DNA from: Scenedesmus sp. ARA3
Taxonomy: Eukaryota > Chlorophyta > Chlorophyceae > Sphaeropleales > Scenedesmaceae
Length of the DNA: 14,886 nucleotides
Direction: 5' to 3'
NCBI GenBank assembly: GCA_004335835.1
Contig: RWJK01000232.1
Span: forward strand, 1-14,886
How positions within the stretch are numbered: position 1 is the stretch's first letter; every line of letters begins with the position of its first letter. The notes beneath the pieces are model-generated. The model ran no database searches, had not been told where the DNA came from, and saw only the letters and a program-made list of their open reading frames with translations. Below are positions 1 to 11,700 of the stretch, in pieces. Position numbers and translations under genes: made by a program.

Positions 1-60
<60 letters not shown>
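1..60 (+). repeat. (GCT)20 microsatellite at the window edge
   Basis: Twenty uninterrupted GCT units begin at base 1, so the true length is unknown. The sequence from 61 to 331 shows no convincing exon. It holds the partial exon 1 copy at 216, and the whole stretch is best read as intron. Confidence 0.95.
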
Positions 61-64
<4 letters not shown>

Positions 65-210
65 CATGCCTGTCACGGCTGCTGCTGGCGGCAATGGCGG
101 CCCTGGGAGTCTTGGCAGAGCATGCTGTTTTGCCTGCGTGTTTCGTGCGTGACAGGCGTACGCTGTCAGATAGATATGTGACATCAACGGCCGGGGTTTC
201 ATGGTCTTTG

Positions 211-257
211 TGCAGGTGGCGAGGGCGGCGCGCTTGCTGTGCAGCAGAGCTTCCTCT
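211..257 (+). repeat. Partial copy of the exon 1 acceptor and start
   Basis: TGCAG at 211-215 is followed by a near copy of the start of exon 1, lying 116 bases upstream of it. The first 14 codons differ only by three synonymous changes, but the frame meets a TGA near 278 and no donor follows, so it is not a usable exon. Confidence 0.8.
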
Positions 258-331
258 CACTGATGCGTGTGCTAGCTTGACGTTGCTGTTTTGCAAGCTG
301 GTTTGCGTGGCTGTGTGTTTTGCTGCTGCAG

Positions 332-502
332 GTGGCGAGGGCGGCGCCCTGGCTGTGCAGCAGAGCTTCCTGGCAGTCATCAACAGCAGCATGGTGGGCA
401 CGCCCCCAGCAGCAGCTGCGGCAGCAGCAGCAGCAGCGGCAGCAGGAGGCACAGGCCCTGGCAGGGACGCCTACAGGAGCATCGTGATGAGCGCATACAC
501 AG
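332..502 (+). CDS. Exon 1 of the Pmp-like gene (first one visible)
   Basis: The exon follows a TTTTGCTGCTGCAG acceptor and reads GGEGGALAVQQSFLAVINSS, then an Ala run and GGTGPGRDAYRSIVMSAYTG. The GGEGGAL turn followed by a strand ending in INSS is a typical beta-helix rung. It enters in phase 1 and leaves in phase 1 at a GTGCGG donor, which fits the phase-1 acceptor at 1387. The donor is the weakest in the model. An ATG at 94 is in the same frame, but the sequence between it and 331 contains a partial copy of this exon in another frame and looks intronic, so I do not use it as the start. The gene should begin upstream of the window. Confidence 0.6.
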
Positions 503-3500
503 GTGCGGCACTGCTTCAGCGGCTTCGAGGGTTGTGGTTGTGAGAGCGTGAAGGAGGTTGCTGTTGCTGTACCAGCGAGCTGTGTTGAGTCAAGGCTTCA
601 GCTTGACATGACGCCTACAGCAGCATTGCCATGAGCGCTGACACATGCGACATGCTGCTGCAGCGGCTGTGCGGGCTGTGGCTGTGAGGGATGCAACAAC
701 TGCGGCTATAGCTATGAATGTAGCTGTGAGGGTGGTGGCTGTGTGGGATGTCCGTGATCATGTGTTGGCTGCTGCTGCATGAGCAAGCTATGTTGCGGCT
801 TCGTCACAACAACAAGGGCTCAGCCGCAAGTTGCGACAGACATACAGGATTTGCACATGTCTTTCAAGCAGTGCGGCTCAGACTGGCTCTTGGTAAACCA
901 GAGACATCATGGCGACCTGCGCATCATGCATGCATCGCTGCTGCTGCAGCCGTCACAGCTGCTGCTGCTGCTGCTGCTGCTGCTGTGTCTGCTGGCAGGC
1001 GGCTGTGTGTCGCTGGAGGCCAGCCGCTGGCAGCGGCCTCATCGCCTGCAGCAGCCTCAGGCACTGACATGTGCATCCTGTGTTCTTTGCTGCTGTTGCT
1101 GCTGCTGCTGTTGCTGTTGCTGCTGCTGCTGCTGCTGTTGCTGCTGCTGCCGGCAGGCGGCTGCGTGTCGCTGGAGGCCAGCAGCGGCCTCATCGCGGGC
1201 AGCAGCCTCAGCCACTGCCGACCTGTGCATTCTGCTTTCTTTGGTCCTGCCACTGCTGTTGCTGCCTGCAGGTGGTTGTGTGTCGCTAGAGGCCAGCAGC
1301 GGCCTCATCGCCGGCAGCAGCCTCAGCCACTAACATGTGCATCATGTGGCCTTCGCTGCTGCTGCTGCTGCTGTTGCTGCCTGCAGGCGGCTGCGTGTCC
1401 CTTGAGGCCAGCAGCGGCCTCATCGCCGGCAGCAGCCTCAGCCACTGCAACGCGCGCTTTGTGGGCGGGGGCGTCGCAGGTCTGGCTAGTCACATCGCGC
1501 TGAGAGACTCGTTGATCCAGCACAGCTATGCTGACATGGTGAGCCCTGGCAGGAGGCGTGGAGGTGCATGGGGTATGCTCATCGCCACACACGTCCCTTT
1601 CCTTAACTAACGCGGGTCTTAAGTGTGAACACACCATGCGTAGCTCATTCATTCATCTATTGGTGAGCCCAGAAGCTTGGGCTGCCTTACTGTGTTGTGC
1701 ATGTGCTTGTTGTGTGTTGGCTTGCGCCATAGTGTTTTATAAGCTCAGCTTCGTGGGCGGGGCCTTATAAGCTCAGCTTTGTGGGCGGGGGCATGGCCGG
1801 CCTGGCTGGCCACGTGGCGCCGCGAGCTCGCTGGTCTAGCACAGCTACACATGCATGGTCTGTGCATGGTTTGTCAGCGCAAATGCGGCGTTTTCAGACC
1901 GCTTGTTGTTGCGCGCTGTGCTGCCTTGTGCCGTGTGGGCCGCCCACTAGGCTGGCAGCTACGGCAACTGTACGGGGTTGCTCGATCGAGTTTCTGCACC
2001 TCCGCTTGCACTCAAGCTCAATATTGCTGTTGTTGCGGTTCATGATGACACGTGCAGGGCGGCGGCATCCGCACCACCAATGGCGCGCTGCTGCTGCACA
2101 ACAGCACCGTGAGCCACTGCAGGGGCCTTAGCACAGCAGCGGGCGTGTACCTGGAGTCGAATGCAGGTCTGAGTGCACACATCGAGCAGGTGAGTGAGTT
2201 GGTTGTGTAGCTGCTGAACGTGTGCGTGTTCTTTGCTTTGGGTAGGGAGCTGTTTGATGCGCATTGCATGTCACATGTGTTCTGGCATTAGTACAGTGCG
2301 CGCGTGTGCGTGTTGTGAGGGTGTCGATGTGAGTTTGAGCTCGCGCGTGTTGTTGCTTGAGCCCACATCAATTTGCGCGCGTGTGCTTGCGTGTGGGTGG
2401 GTGCTCGTGTGTGTTTGCGCGGGTATTTGTATTTTCACTATGGTACGTGTGTGTGCTCAGGCTTGTTTGCATGCGTGCGCTCAAGCGTGCTTTTGGGTAA
2501 CAGGCGCGTGTTTGATCATCAGATATAGTATATGCATGTGGACATGTGTACGTAAAGTAGCAGCAGTGCTAGGCGGCGCGTGCGTGAGCTCATGCGCGCG
2601 GCGTACGATTGTGGGGTCTTGTCTTGCTGCTTGATACTGCGCGAATATATCTGATGCATGCGCGTGCGGGCATGCACATGTTCTTGCTTTGGCCCGTGCG
2701 AGTGCATGGACGCAAGTTAGTGTGTTCTCATGCGCGCGCACACGTCATGCGCGCGTGTGCGGATTCGCAAGTGATTTGAGCACGCGTGTGTGATTTGCTT
2801 GGGTGTGCGCAATCGCGGGTAAGTGCTCGTGTTGGTCTGCATTTGAGCACGCGTGTTGGTACGTCCGCGTTTGGGATTGTGTGTGGCTATGCGTATGTGC
2901 ATTTGAGCCGGTCAACACGTCACACGTGTTTGCATGTGCTCGTGTGGTTGCTCGGGCATGTAGATTCGAGTGCATATGTTTGTATGTACCTGGTTGTGAG
3001 CCCGCACGCCTACGTGAAAACGAGTGCGGCGGTGGGCATGACGCTTTGAGCTCACATGTACGTGTTTGCATGTGCTTGCATGCGCACGCCTGTGTGTGAA
3101 CGCGCTTATGGCTACGCGCGTGTGGTTGTGTGCATGAGGAGTTGAGCGCGAACGCGTGTGTATACATGTATGGTTGCGTGCCCATGTAAATTTGCGCGCA
3201 CATGTGCGTGCAAACTTTGCACGAGCTTGCGCGCGCGTGCGCGCGTGTGTGAGCACGTGTATGGATGCGCGCACATAATGCACAGTGTGGATCTGAGTGC
3301 ACATGTCTGTGCGTGCGTGCATACTTCCGTGCGCGCCCGCATGCATGAGCGCGCGTGAGGTTGCGCGTGCGTGTGGACCAAGGCGCACATGTTTGCGCAT
3401 GCTTGCGCGCGCTTGTGTGTGAGCGCGTATGATGATTTCAGCGCAATTGTTTGCATGTGCTTGCACACGCATATGTGTGGATGTGCGCATTTAACTGTGC

Positions 3501-5912
3501 GTATGTGGATTGGAGTCTACATGATTGCATGACACATGTACGCTCAGCTTTACATACACGCGCGGCTACACAACTACTGGTTGTGCATGCGCGCATGCGG
3601 AATCTCACAAACACGGTGTTTGTTCGCGCTGTTGTAGTTGCGCGCGCATGTGGAATCGAATACTCATGTGTGATTGCGCGCGCGCGCGCGCCCGTGAGCG
3701 ATTGCCGGGTTGCGCGCGCATGTCAATTTAAACATACATGTCTGCATTCGAATGCGCGTGCGTACGCGTTCACCTGAACCGCGTGTGGCTGCGCATATGT
3801 TTGCGTTTGCTTGCGCGCGCACGCGGTGGTAGAGTGTGCGGTTGGCTGCGCCCATGTTTACTCGAGTGCAAATGCATGCATTGGCCTACTTGTGTAAAGA
3901 TGGACAGGATTGCATGAAAAAGGCAAAGCTGCGCACTTTCAAGCAAAAGCTGGGCCATAAGACCTCCCGCCCAAGGTCCCCCGGCGCTCCAAGCGGGTTG
4001 TCCATGCAAGCACGGTTGTCCAGTATCGTGGCATCAGAGCATCATGCCAAGTTCTCACCTGTAGGCGCAAAGAAGGTTTACAGGGCAGCAGCAAAGTCAG
4101 CTTGTGTGTAAGCACGCATATGCGGTGTAATTGTGCATGAGGTTGCGCGAAGTGGATTGAGCCGACATGTTTGCATTTGGGCGCGCGTGCGTGCGTATGG
4201 TCGCGCGTCACGCAACCATAGTGTGGTTGCACGCATGCGGGTTTGAATGCACATGTATATTGAACTTGTTGTGCAGATGCGTGCGTGCGAGCGCGCGCGT
4301 GGCTGCTTGCATGTGGGTTGAGCAAACGTGTCTTCTTTGGCTTGCTTGCTGTCGCGCACGCGCGTGCGTGATTGTGCAAATGGCTGCGCGTGCGTTGATT
4401 CGAGCACATACGCATCAACATGCTTGTGATCACGCGCGCACGTTCGAGTGCGTGCGTGCGCTGCGCGCATGTCATCTCAAGCACACATGCCGGCATTTGC
4501 TTGCGTGCGTGCGTTCAAGCGGTTGTGCGCATGGGAGCTCACATGTATGCTACTCACATGTGCGCACACACGTGTGAGTATGAGCGCGCGTGTGATGGTG
4601 GCCATGAGAAATTGAGGCACCCATGAGGAAATGAGCTCACATGTTTGTGTTTGCTCGCTCGCGCGCACCATGGGTGCGAGTATCATTGTGGACGCGCGTA
4701 CATGTGAATCTGAGCACAACAACATGCATTGAATTGCTTGTGTATATGCGGAAACGTTTGAATTACTGTGCGTGTGGCTACGCGCATGTGATTTGAACGT
4801 ACATGTTTGTGTATGCTTGCGCGTGGCCCTGCTGGCTGAGCTAGATGTATTTGTGCATGCTTGACGTCCTGCTGCTGCTGCTACTGCTACTACTTCTGCT
4901 GTTGCTGCTGCTGCCGTTGCTGCTTTACTGCAGGCCACCATCACCAACAACAGCCTCACTGGACGTGGCGGTGGTTTGCTGGCTGAGCTGGTGGAGGATG
5001 CGGTGCCGCTCAGCGTGTCCATCCACAACAGCATCTTCACATACAACACGGTGAGTACACAGCGCTTTTTGGCGCGCGCGCACCTTTTGCTGCCGTTGTG
5101 CACGGCACGTATCATACGCCGGTGGCCGCGGGTTCACCACTGAGAACGCCATGTGCGCCACATAAGAATTGAATCAAACACCTGATCAGAACCTGTTGGT
5201 CAATACCCCTTCTGTGGTGGGAGGTGTGAAGGCGCATGGGGTATCCTCATCGTCACACACACACCCTCCCTTAACTTACGCGGGTGGCGAGGATTAACAC
5301 ACCACGCGTAGCTCATTCATTCATTCATACCTCTTCTTGCCGCTGTGCAGGGCACGCACGCCATGTACAGCCTGGCGTGCGCTACACCAAAACTAGATTG
5401 CATGGCTTTTTTCCAATCCCTATTGTTGCTATTGCGCAGGGCACGTACGGTGGCGGCCTTGCCATGTACAGTGCTACGCGCGCCGACATGCGCAACAACG
5501 TGATTGCGCACAACACCGCGCTCAAGTACGGAGGGGGCATGGAGTGCGCCAAGTGAGTTGCAGATTCGGGGTACATACATTGGCCGGGAAGCTGCTGTTG
5601 GATGCATGCTGCATGATAGCGCTCAACACAGCGCTCAAGATTGGTGGGGCCATAGAATGTGCCGAGTGTGTGAGTAGGTTGAGGAGCCGCGGACACCACC
5701 TGCAGGGGTGCAGCAGGAGTGTTTCTTGGCTTTTGTCATGGCTGACAGTCTGCTGCTGCTGCGGCTGCCCTGCTGTTGCAGGTATTACGGCGAGGGCCAT
5801 GTATTCACTGCATACAACAACACCTGGGCGCACAACTCAGCCCTGATCAAAGGGGGTGGCGCCACCACGCACACCTGCAACATGCCTGAGCACTCAATGC
5901 TAATGTGGCGTC

Positions 5913-5962
<50 letters not shown>

Positions 5963-6394
5963 AGGTACTATGGAGAGGGCCATGTGTTCACCGCCTACAA
6001 CAACACTTGGGCGCACAACTCAGCCCTGATCAAAGGCGGTGGCGCCATCACGCACCCCTGCAACATGACGCTGCACAGTGACCGCTTCCTCGGCAATGCA
6101 GCACAGCAGGAGGGCGGCGGCTTCATGGTGTACGGCGGCACTGATGTGTTACTAACAAATGTAACAGTGTCATGTAACACCGCGCGCAGCGGCGGCGGGC
6201 TGATGGTGCTGCTGAGCGACAGCAGTGACGAGTCAAAATTGGATCTGAGGTGCAGCCAGGTGACAGCAAACGGTGGGCTGCCTGATCAGGTGGCGCTGCA
6301 GTCATGCCTGGATGTTTTGGACAAGGGCAGGGCAGCAGCAGGGGCTGGTTACAAGCCTGCTGTGCTGCTTGCTGCAGCCGCCGCCGCAGCAGGC

Positions 6395-6442
<48 letters not shown>

Positions 6443-6618
6443 GGTATGATGATGGCGCTGGGCAGTGCAGCAGCGGCCGGCGGCGCGGAGAAGGGTGGTG
6501 GGCTGTATGTGGCGGCTGAGCAGGCGGCAGTTATTGCGGGCAGCAGCATCAGCGGCAACAGGGCCTCTAGCTCTGGTGCTGGCGTGTATATGGATCGGAA
6601 GGCCAGCCTGCAGCTGCG

Positions 6619-6656
<38 letters not shown>

Positions 6657-8684
6657 GCGGTGTGATTGGGTCATCTGTGGGTTACAACAACTGCACTGGA
6701 GGCTCTGGTGGAGGTGCTTTCATGGATGAGAGCAGCAGCGTGGATGCTGCTGACACCACATGGAGCAACAACCAGGTGGGTGGGTCGGACAAATAGGGTT
6801 TGAATTATTTTCATGACCTTTTTAAACCTGAGTAATACATGTGCAAAGCACTGCAGAGTTGTTTTAGTTGGGCTGTGTTTGGCCATGAGCAGCAAAGCAT
6901 CCCTGCCTGTGTTGATGGCCAACACCAGCCCGTGCTTGCTCACTTCATCTGCTGCTGCTGCTGCTGCCTGCTGCTGCTGCTCGACGCCTAAACCAACCGC
7001 AGGGCATGTTTGGTGGTGCTGTATTCGGCATGGGCAACGAAACGTCCCTTACCCTGGTGCGTGTGACCATGACCAACAACAGTGCGGCAGCTGGCGGCGC
7101 GGTGGCCACACTTGGCGGAAGCGCTGTTGCTTGCAGCGAGGGCTGCAGGTTTGCATTCAACAGAGCAAAGGTAAGCAATTGCACTCAGCAGAGGTCCAAC
7201 AACATTTTCTCTGCCTGTCTTTCCGCCTCCCTTTTTCCTGCCCTCAGGCCGACGCAGCGCTGATGCTGCATGGCGGCAATTGCATGCAGCGGAGGTCTCA
7301 TGGCGGCCCAGCTGCCTTTGCTTCTGCACTCTTTGCCACCAACTATGCTCGTTTTTTCCCCGCAGGTCGGTGCAGCGCTGATGCTGCATGGCGGCGCCAC
7401 CTCCCTCACCCGCAGCAGCCTGATCGGCAACACAGCAGCAGCAGCACACAGCGCCAGCGGCAGCGCAGCAGCAGCAGCAGCAGCAGCAGCAGGCACCTCA
7501 ACAGCAGCAGAGACCATCCAATACATGCTAGGTGAGGTTCAGGTCTCAGCCGGCGGCGGCGCGTACATCTGGCGCGGAAGGCTGACCCTTACGCAGTGCA
7601 ACGTTAGTAACAACGTTGCGTGGGGCGGCAGCGGCCGGGGCGGTGGCGTGTTTGTGGATGATGCTCAGCTGCAGCTAATCAACAGCAGCTTTTATAACAA
7701 CTGGGCTTCAGCTGCAGGAGGTGCGTTGTTATTAGGACCTGTGGGTGTGCGGCAGTCTGTTGAAGCAGTGGGGGGAAGCTTTGTAGGGAATGCAGCTGGG
7801 CACTTTGGCGGCGCTGCTGCTGCCGGGCTGCTGCTCCCAGGCGACGCGGCAGCAGCAACAGCGCGCGCGCGCGCCAGCGGCGCTGCTGCTGCTGCTGCTG
7901 CTGCTGGTGGGGGTGGGGGTGCTGCCCTCACAAAATGGGCGCTGCTTTTTAAGCAGACAGCTTTTGAAAATAACACGGCAGGCCGGCAGGGCGGCGCGCT
8001 TGCGTGCAGCTTGTGTGATAGCATGCAGCTGAGGGGCAGCAGCTTCAGTCACAACTTTGCAGCGCAGACTGGCGGGGGTGTCAGCTGCGTCGGCTGCGCG
8101 CGGTTCTCTACTGAGCGCTGTAAGTTTGATGGCAATGCAGCTGCATCTGGCGGCGGGGCGTGCATCTTGGCAGCTGGGGAAGGCTCCCAATGCAGCAGCA
8201 GCGCATTCTTAGGCAATGCAGCCGGTGCAGAGGCAGCGGCAGCAGCACGGTCGCGCCTGCAGCGCCAAGCAGCGGCAGCAGCAGCCGTCGCCGGCGCCAG
8301 CAGCAGCAGCAGCAGCAGCATTCCGGGCTTGCCTGCTGCTGCTGACTCTGGCCTTCCATCGGCTCAGCAGGCGCTGCCGGCATGTGGGGTTGTAGGGTCT
8401 GGCGGGGGTTTATGCCTGGGGCTTTGGCGCACAGGGTTTGGCCTAGTTGGACCCTCCAGCTTCCTAAACAACAGTGCCCTGTTTGGAGCTGGTCTCTTTA
8501 TTGAGGCCTGTGCTGAGGGGCCAGAGGTATGCCCCATGGCACTCAACCCTACAGACACACAGTTCAAAAATAATATGTTATATAACGATGGATCGAGTTG
8601 GGCGGCGGCGTATGCGCCTGGGCTGCTGGCCAGGCGGCGGCTGCTGCAGGGCGGCGGGCCGGTGGCTGCTGACATGGCAGCACT

Positions 8685-8722
<38 letters not shown>

Positions 8723-11700
8723 GCAGGGTTGCAGGCAGTGCTGCTGCTGCTACTACAGCAGCAGGTGACGGCCTGGGATCCGGGGCTGACCTGTATGTTA
8801 CAAATGCTACTGTGCTGGTGTCACTGCTGCGGCAGCCTGCCAAGGCAGCAGCAGCAGCAGCAGGTGCAAAGCAGGGGGCGAAGCCTGCCCCAGCTGCAGC
8901 CAAACCAGCAGCAGGAGCAGCAGGGACTGCTGCAGCAACAAAATCAGCTACATCCACTGCAGCAAAGGCGCCAGCAGCAGGTGCAGCAGCCACAGCAGCA
9001 TCCAAGCCTGCAGCCACAGCACCCGCAGCAGCAGCTAAGCCTGATGTTGCTGCTACTGCTGCAGCAGCTGGAGGCCGGCACTTGCTGGCACCAGAGCAAC
9101 AGCAGAAGCAGCCAGCTGGTGGCGGCAGCAGCAGCAGCAAGACCTCAAACTTTGCTATTGCTGAGGAGCTCGCTGCAGACACGCAGCCAACCACAAAAAC
9201 CACTGCTGCTGCTGCTGCTGCTGCTGCCAGCAAGCCTGCAGCCGGCACTCAGGCCAAAGCAGCAGCAGCAGCAACTGCGGGTACCTCTGGCGGCTTGCGT
9301 TTTGCTGACGCCATTGCAGCACGTGTTGCCACGGGCCCAGCAAAACTGGGTCAGATCGTGGTCACTGGCACTCCCTATGCTGCTGCTGCATCAGCACCTT
9401 CTTCCGGCGCCAATGCAACAGCAGCAGCAGCAGCAGCCAGCAAGCAGAAATCAACAGCACGTACTGCAGCAGCAGCAGCAGCGGCAGCAGCAGCAGCAGA
9501 GCCGGAGAATGCAGTGGAAGGCAGTGTCAGTGACACAGGCCAGATCCAAGGAGTGGCTCTGCCAGTGCTCGACCAGCTGGGTGGCCAAGTGGCAAATGAT
9601 GTAGCAGAGCAGCTATCAGTACAGGCTGTAGCAGATTTCGGCAACTGCAGCGCGTGCCAGCTGGGTGGCATTAGTAAGGTCCTACCGGTCAACGGCACCG
9701 CAAGGTTTGACCAGCTGCAGCTGTTGGCGCGCCCCGGGTCAAACCAGAGCATAACATTCAAATTGCTGTCAGCTACAGAAGGTGTGGAACTACCAGGCGG
9801 TAGGCAGGTGGTCAGAGTGAGCTTGCCGGCGTGCCATTGGGGGCAGGCCACTACTGCTGTGGGGTGCTACAACTGCACCTCGCCGCTGTTTTCGTTCAGC
9901 TACAGCAGCAGCAAGTGCAGCATCTGCCCCGAGAATGCGGCCTACTGCTCGGGGACCTCGCTGCTGCCGGATAGTGGCTACTGGAACAGTGGACCCCTGT
10001 CGACGCGCATGCACAAGTGCCCGCGCCGCAACGCCTGCGTCAGGTGGGTCAAGGTCAAACCCTGCTTGACCTGTTTCTAGTGTGGTCTTAGGGTTTGTCG
10101 TGTGACAGTTGTGTGGCTGTTTGGCTGAAAGCGTGCTCCGGCACGTCGCTGCTGCCTGACAGTGGCTACTGGAATTCAGGCCCGCTGTCGACGCGCATGC
10201 ACAAGTGCCCGCGCCGCAACGCCTGCGTCAGGTGGGGTTTTACAAAAAGGTTTCCAGAGGTTCAGGGTTGAACCCTGCTTGATCTGTGTTGAGTGTGGTT
10301 TTGGGTTGTGGCGTGTGACACTTTTGTGGCTTGGCGTAGTTGTGGCTCTTCTGCTGCTGCCGCTGCTGCTGCTTCCGCTGCTGCTGCTGCTGCTGCTGCG
10401 TTCTTTGTCGCTCAAAGCGTGCTCAAAGACCTCGCTGCTGCCTGACAGTGGGTATTGGAAAGGCGGATGCCTGTCGACGCGCATGCACAAGTGCCCGCGC
10501 CGCAACGCCTGCGGCAGGTATATCAATGATGTGTCACAACAGGATTTGCACAGTTTTAATTCCTGGTTCAAACCCTGCTCAATCGCTGTTAGTGTAGTCT
10601 TTGCAACTTTCTTTTTCTGATTCCTCGCTACCCGCCTGTTCCTTCTATGCTTACCTACTGCCTCGGTTTTTCGCCTATGGCCTGCCACCTGACTGACTTG
10701 CAGGAGCATCGAGGAGCTGGAGGTGATGCAGTCCCTGTTTAGGGCTAACACAATGACGCCTGCTATTATCTGTGTTTGTGTCATAATTTGCAGGAGTGTT
10801 GAGGCGCTGCAAGTGACGCAGCGCCTGCTGAGCGGCTTGCACCTGTTGCCTAGGCTTCCATTTGCCTCCCATACTTTCCACAGCCCTTACCCTCTGTCTT
10901 CTGCTGGTGGCGATGCTGTGCATGCAACCGTCGTCGGTCTGCCTGCCTTGTGCCATCATCCCTTCTGTTTAAAAACCAATCGTTCCCTTGCATTGCAATG
11001 CTTGTTCAAATCTGCAGGAGCATCGAGGCGCTGGAGGTGATGCAGTGCCTGCAGCAGCAGCAGCTGCTGCTGGCCAACCCCGAGGTCGGCAGCGACGCGG
11101 GCAGCCTGAGAGACCTGATCAGCGGCAGCAGCAGCAGCGCAGCTACACCTTGGGACACGCTGCGCAGGTGAGAATTTGTCAAGATTTCAGCCTAATTGTT
11201 GTGGTTCTATAGGTTACTGGTTACTACTGGCTGAAAGGGCATAATGTTGCTGATCAGCGGCAGCGGCAGCAGCGCCGCTACACCTTGGGACACACTGCGC
11301 TGAGAATTGCACTGTTGAGGGTTTTCGGGTTGACCAGTTATGTTGTCTGGCTCCATGCGGCGGGTGAAAGGCCGGTTGTTCAATCCTGTCGGTGTTTGAA
11401 GAGGCCGCAGCCAGGTAGATTAATTGGTTTTATTGCCTGGTGAATTGGTGGATTGGCATTGAGCTGGCCAACCCCGAGTGGGGCAGTGACGCGGGTAGCC
11501 TGAGGGAGCTGATCAGCGGCAGCAGCAGCAGCGCTGCTACACCTTGGGACACGCTGCGCAGGTGAGACACTATTGAGGGTTTGGGGGTTGACCAGATCTG
11601 TGGTCTGGCTCCATGCGGTCGGTGACACTTCTGTTGTTTCCTCCTGTCGGTGTTTGGGAAGGCTGCAGCCAGGTGCATTGGTAGATTGGTAGGTTGCGCT

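Noticed and set aside
94..331. ATG at 94 as the start of the gene
   Set aside because: The frame is open into exon 1, but the stretch contains a copy of exon 1 in another frame and a good acceptor at 331; it reads as intron.
748..1503. Leu-run protein of about 250 codons
   Set aside because: The Leu run is a CTG tract in an intron, and the rest consists of exon 2 copies in mixed frames.
2481..5115. Long minus-strand frames rich in His, Ala, Arg and Thr across the GT-rich intron
   Set aside because: They are translations of degenerate GT/GC repeats without domains or splice support.
6776..7002. Minus-strand frame near 6671-6943
   Set aside because: It overlaps exon 6 and an ordinary intron and has no recognisable motif.
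7270..7365. ATG at 7270 as a protein start for the long frame to 10080
   Set aside because: It lies between a decoy acceptor copy and the real acceptor; the Pmp frame continues from exon 7.
8364..9248. Minus-strand frame of about 294 codons opposite exon 8
   Set aside because: It is the antisense shadow of the Ala/Gln-rich coding linker and has no own motifs.
8474..9604. Plus-strand Gln/Leu-rich frame of about 376 codons
   Set aside because: This is a shifted reading of the CAG repeats in exon 8; exon 8 alone has family motifs and phase-matched junctions.
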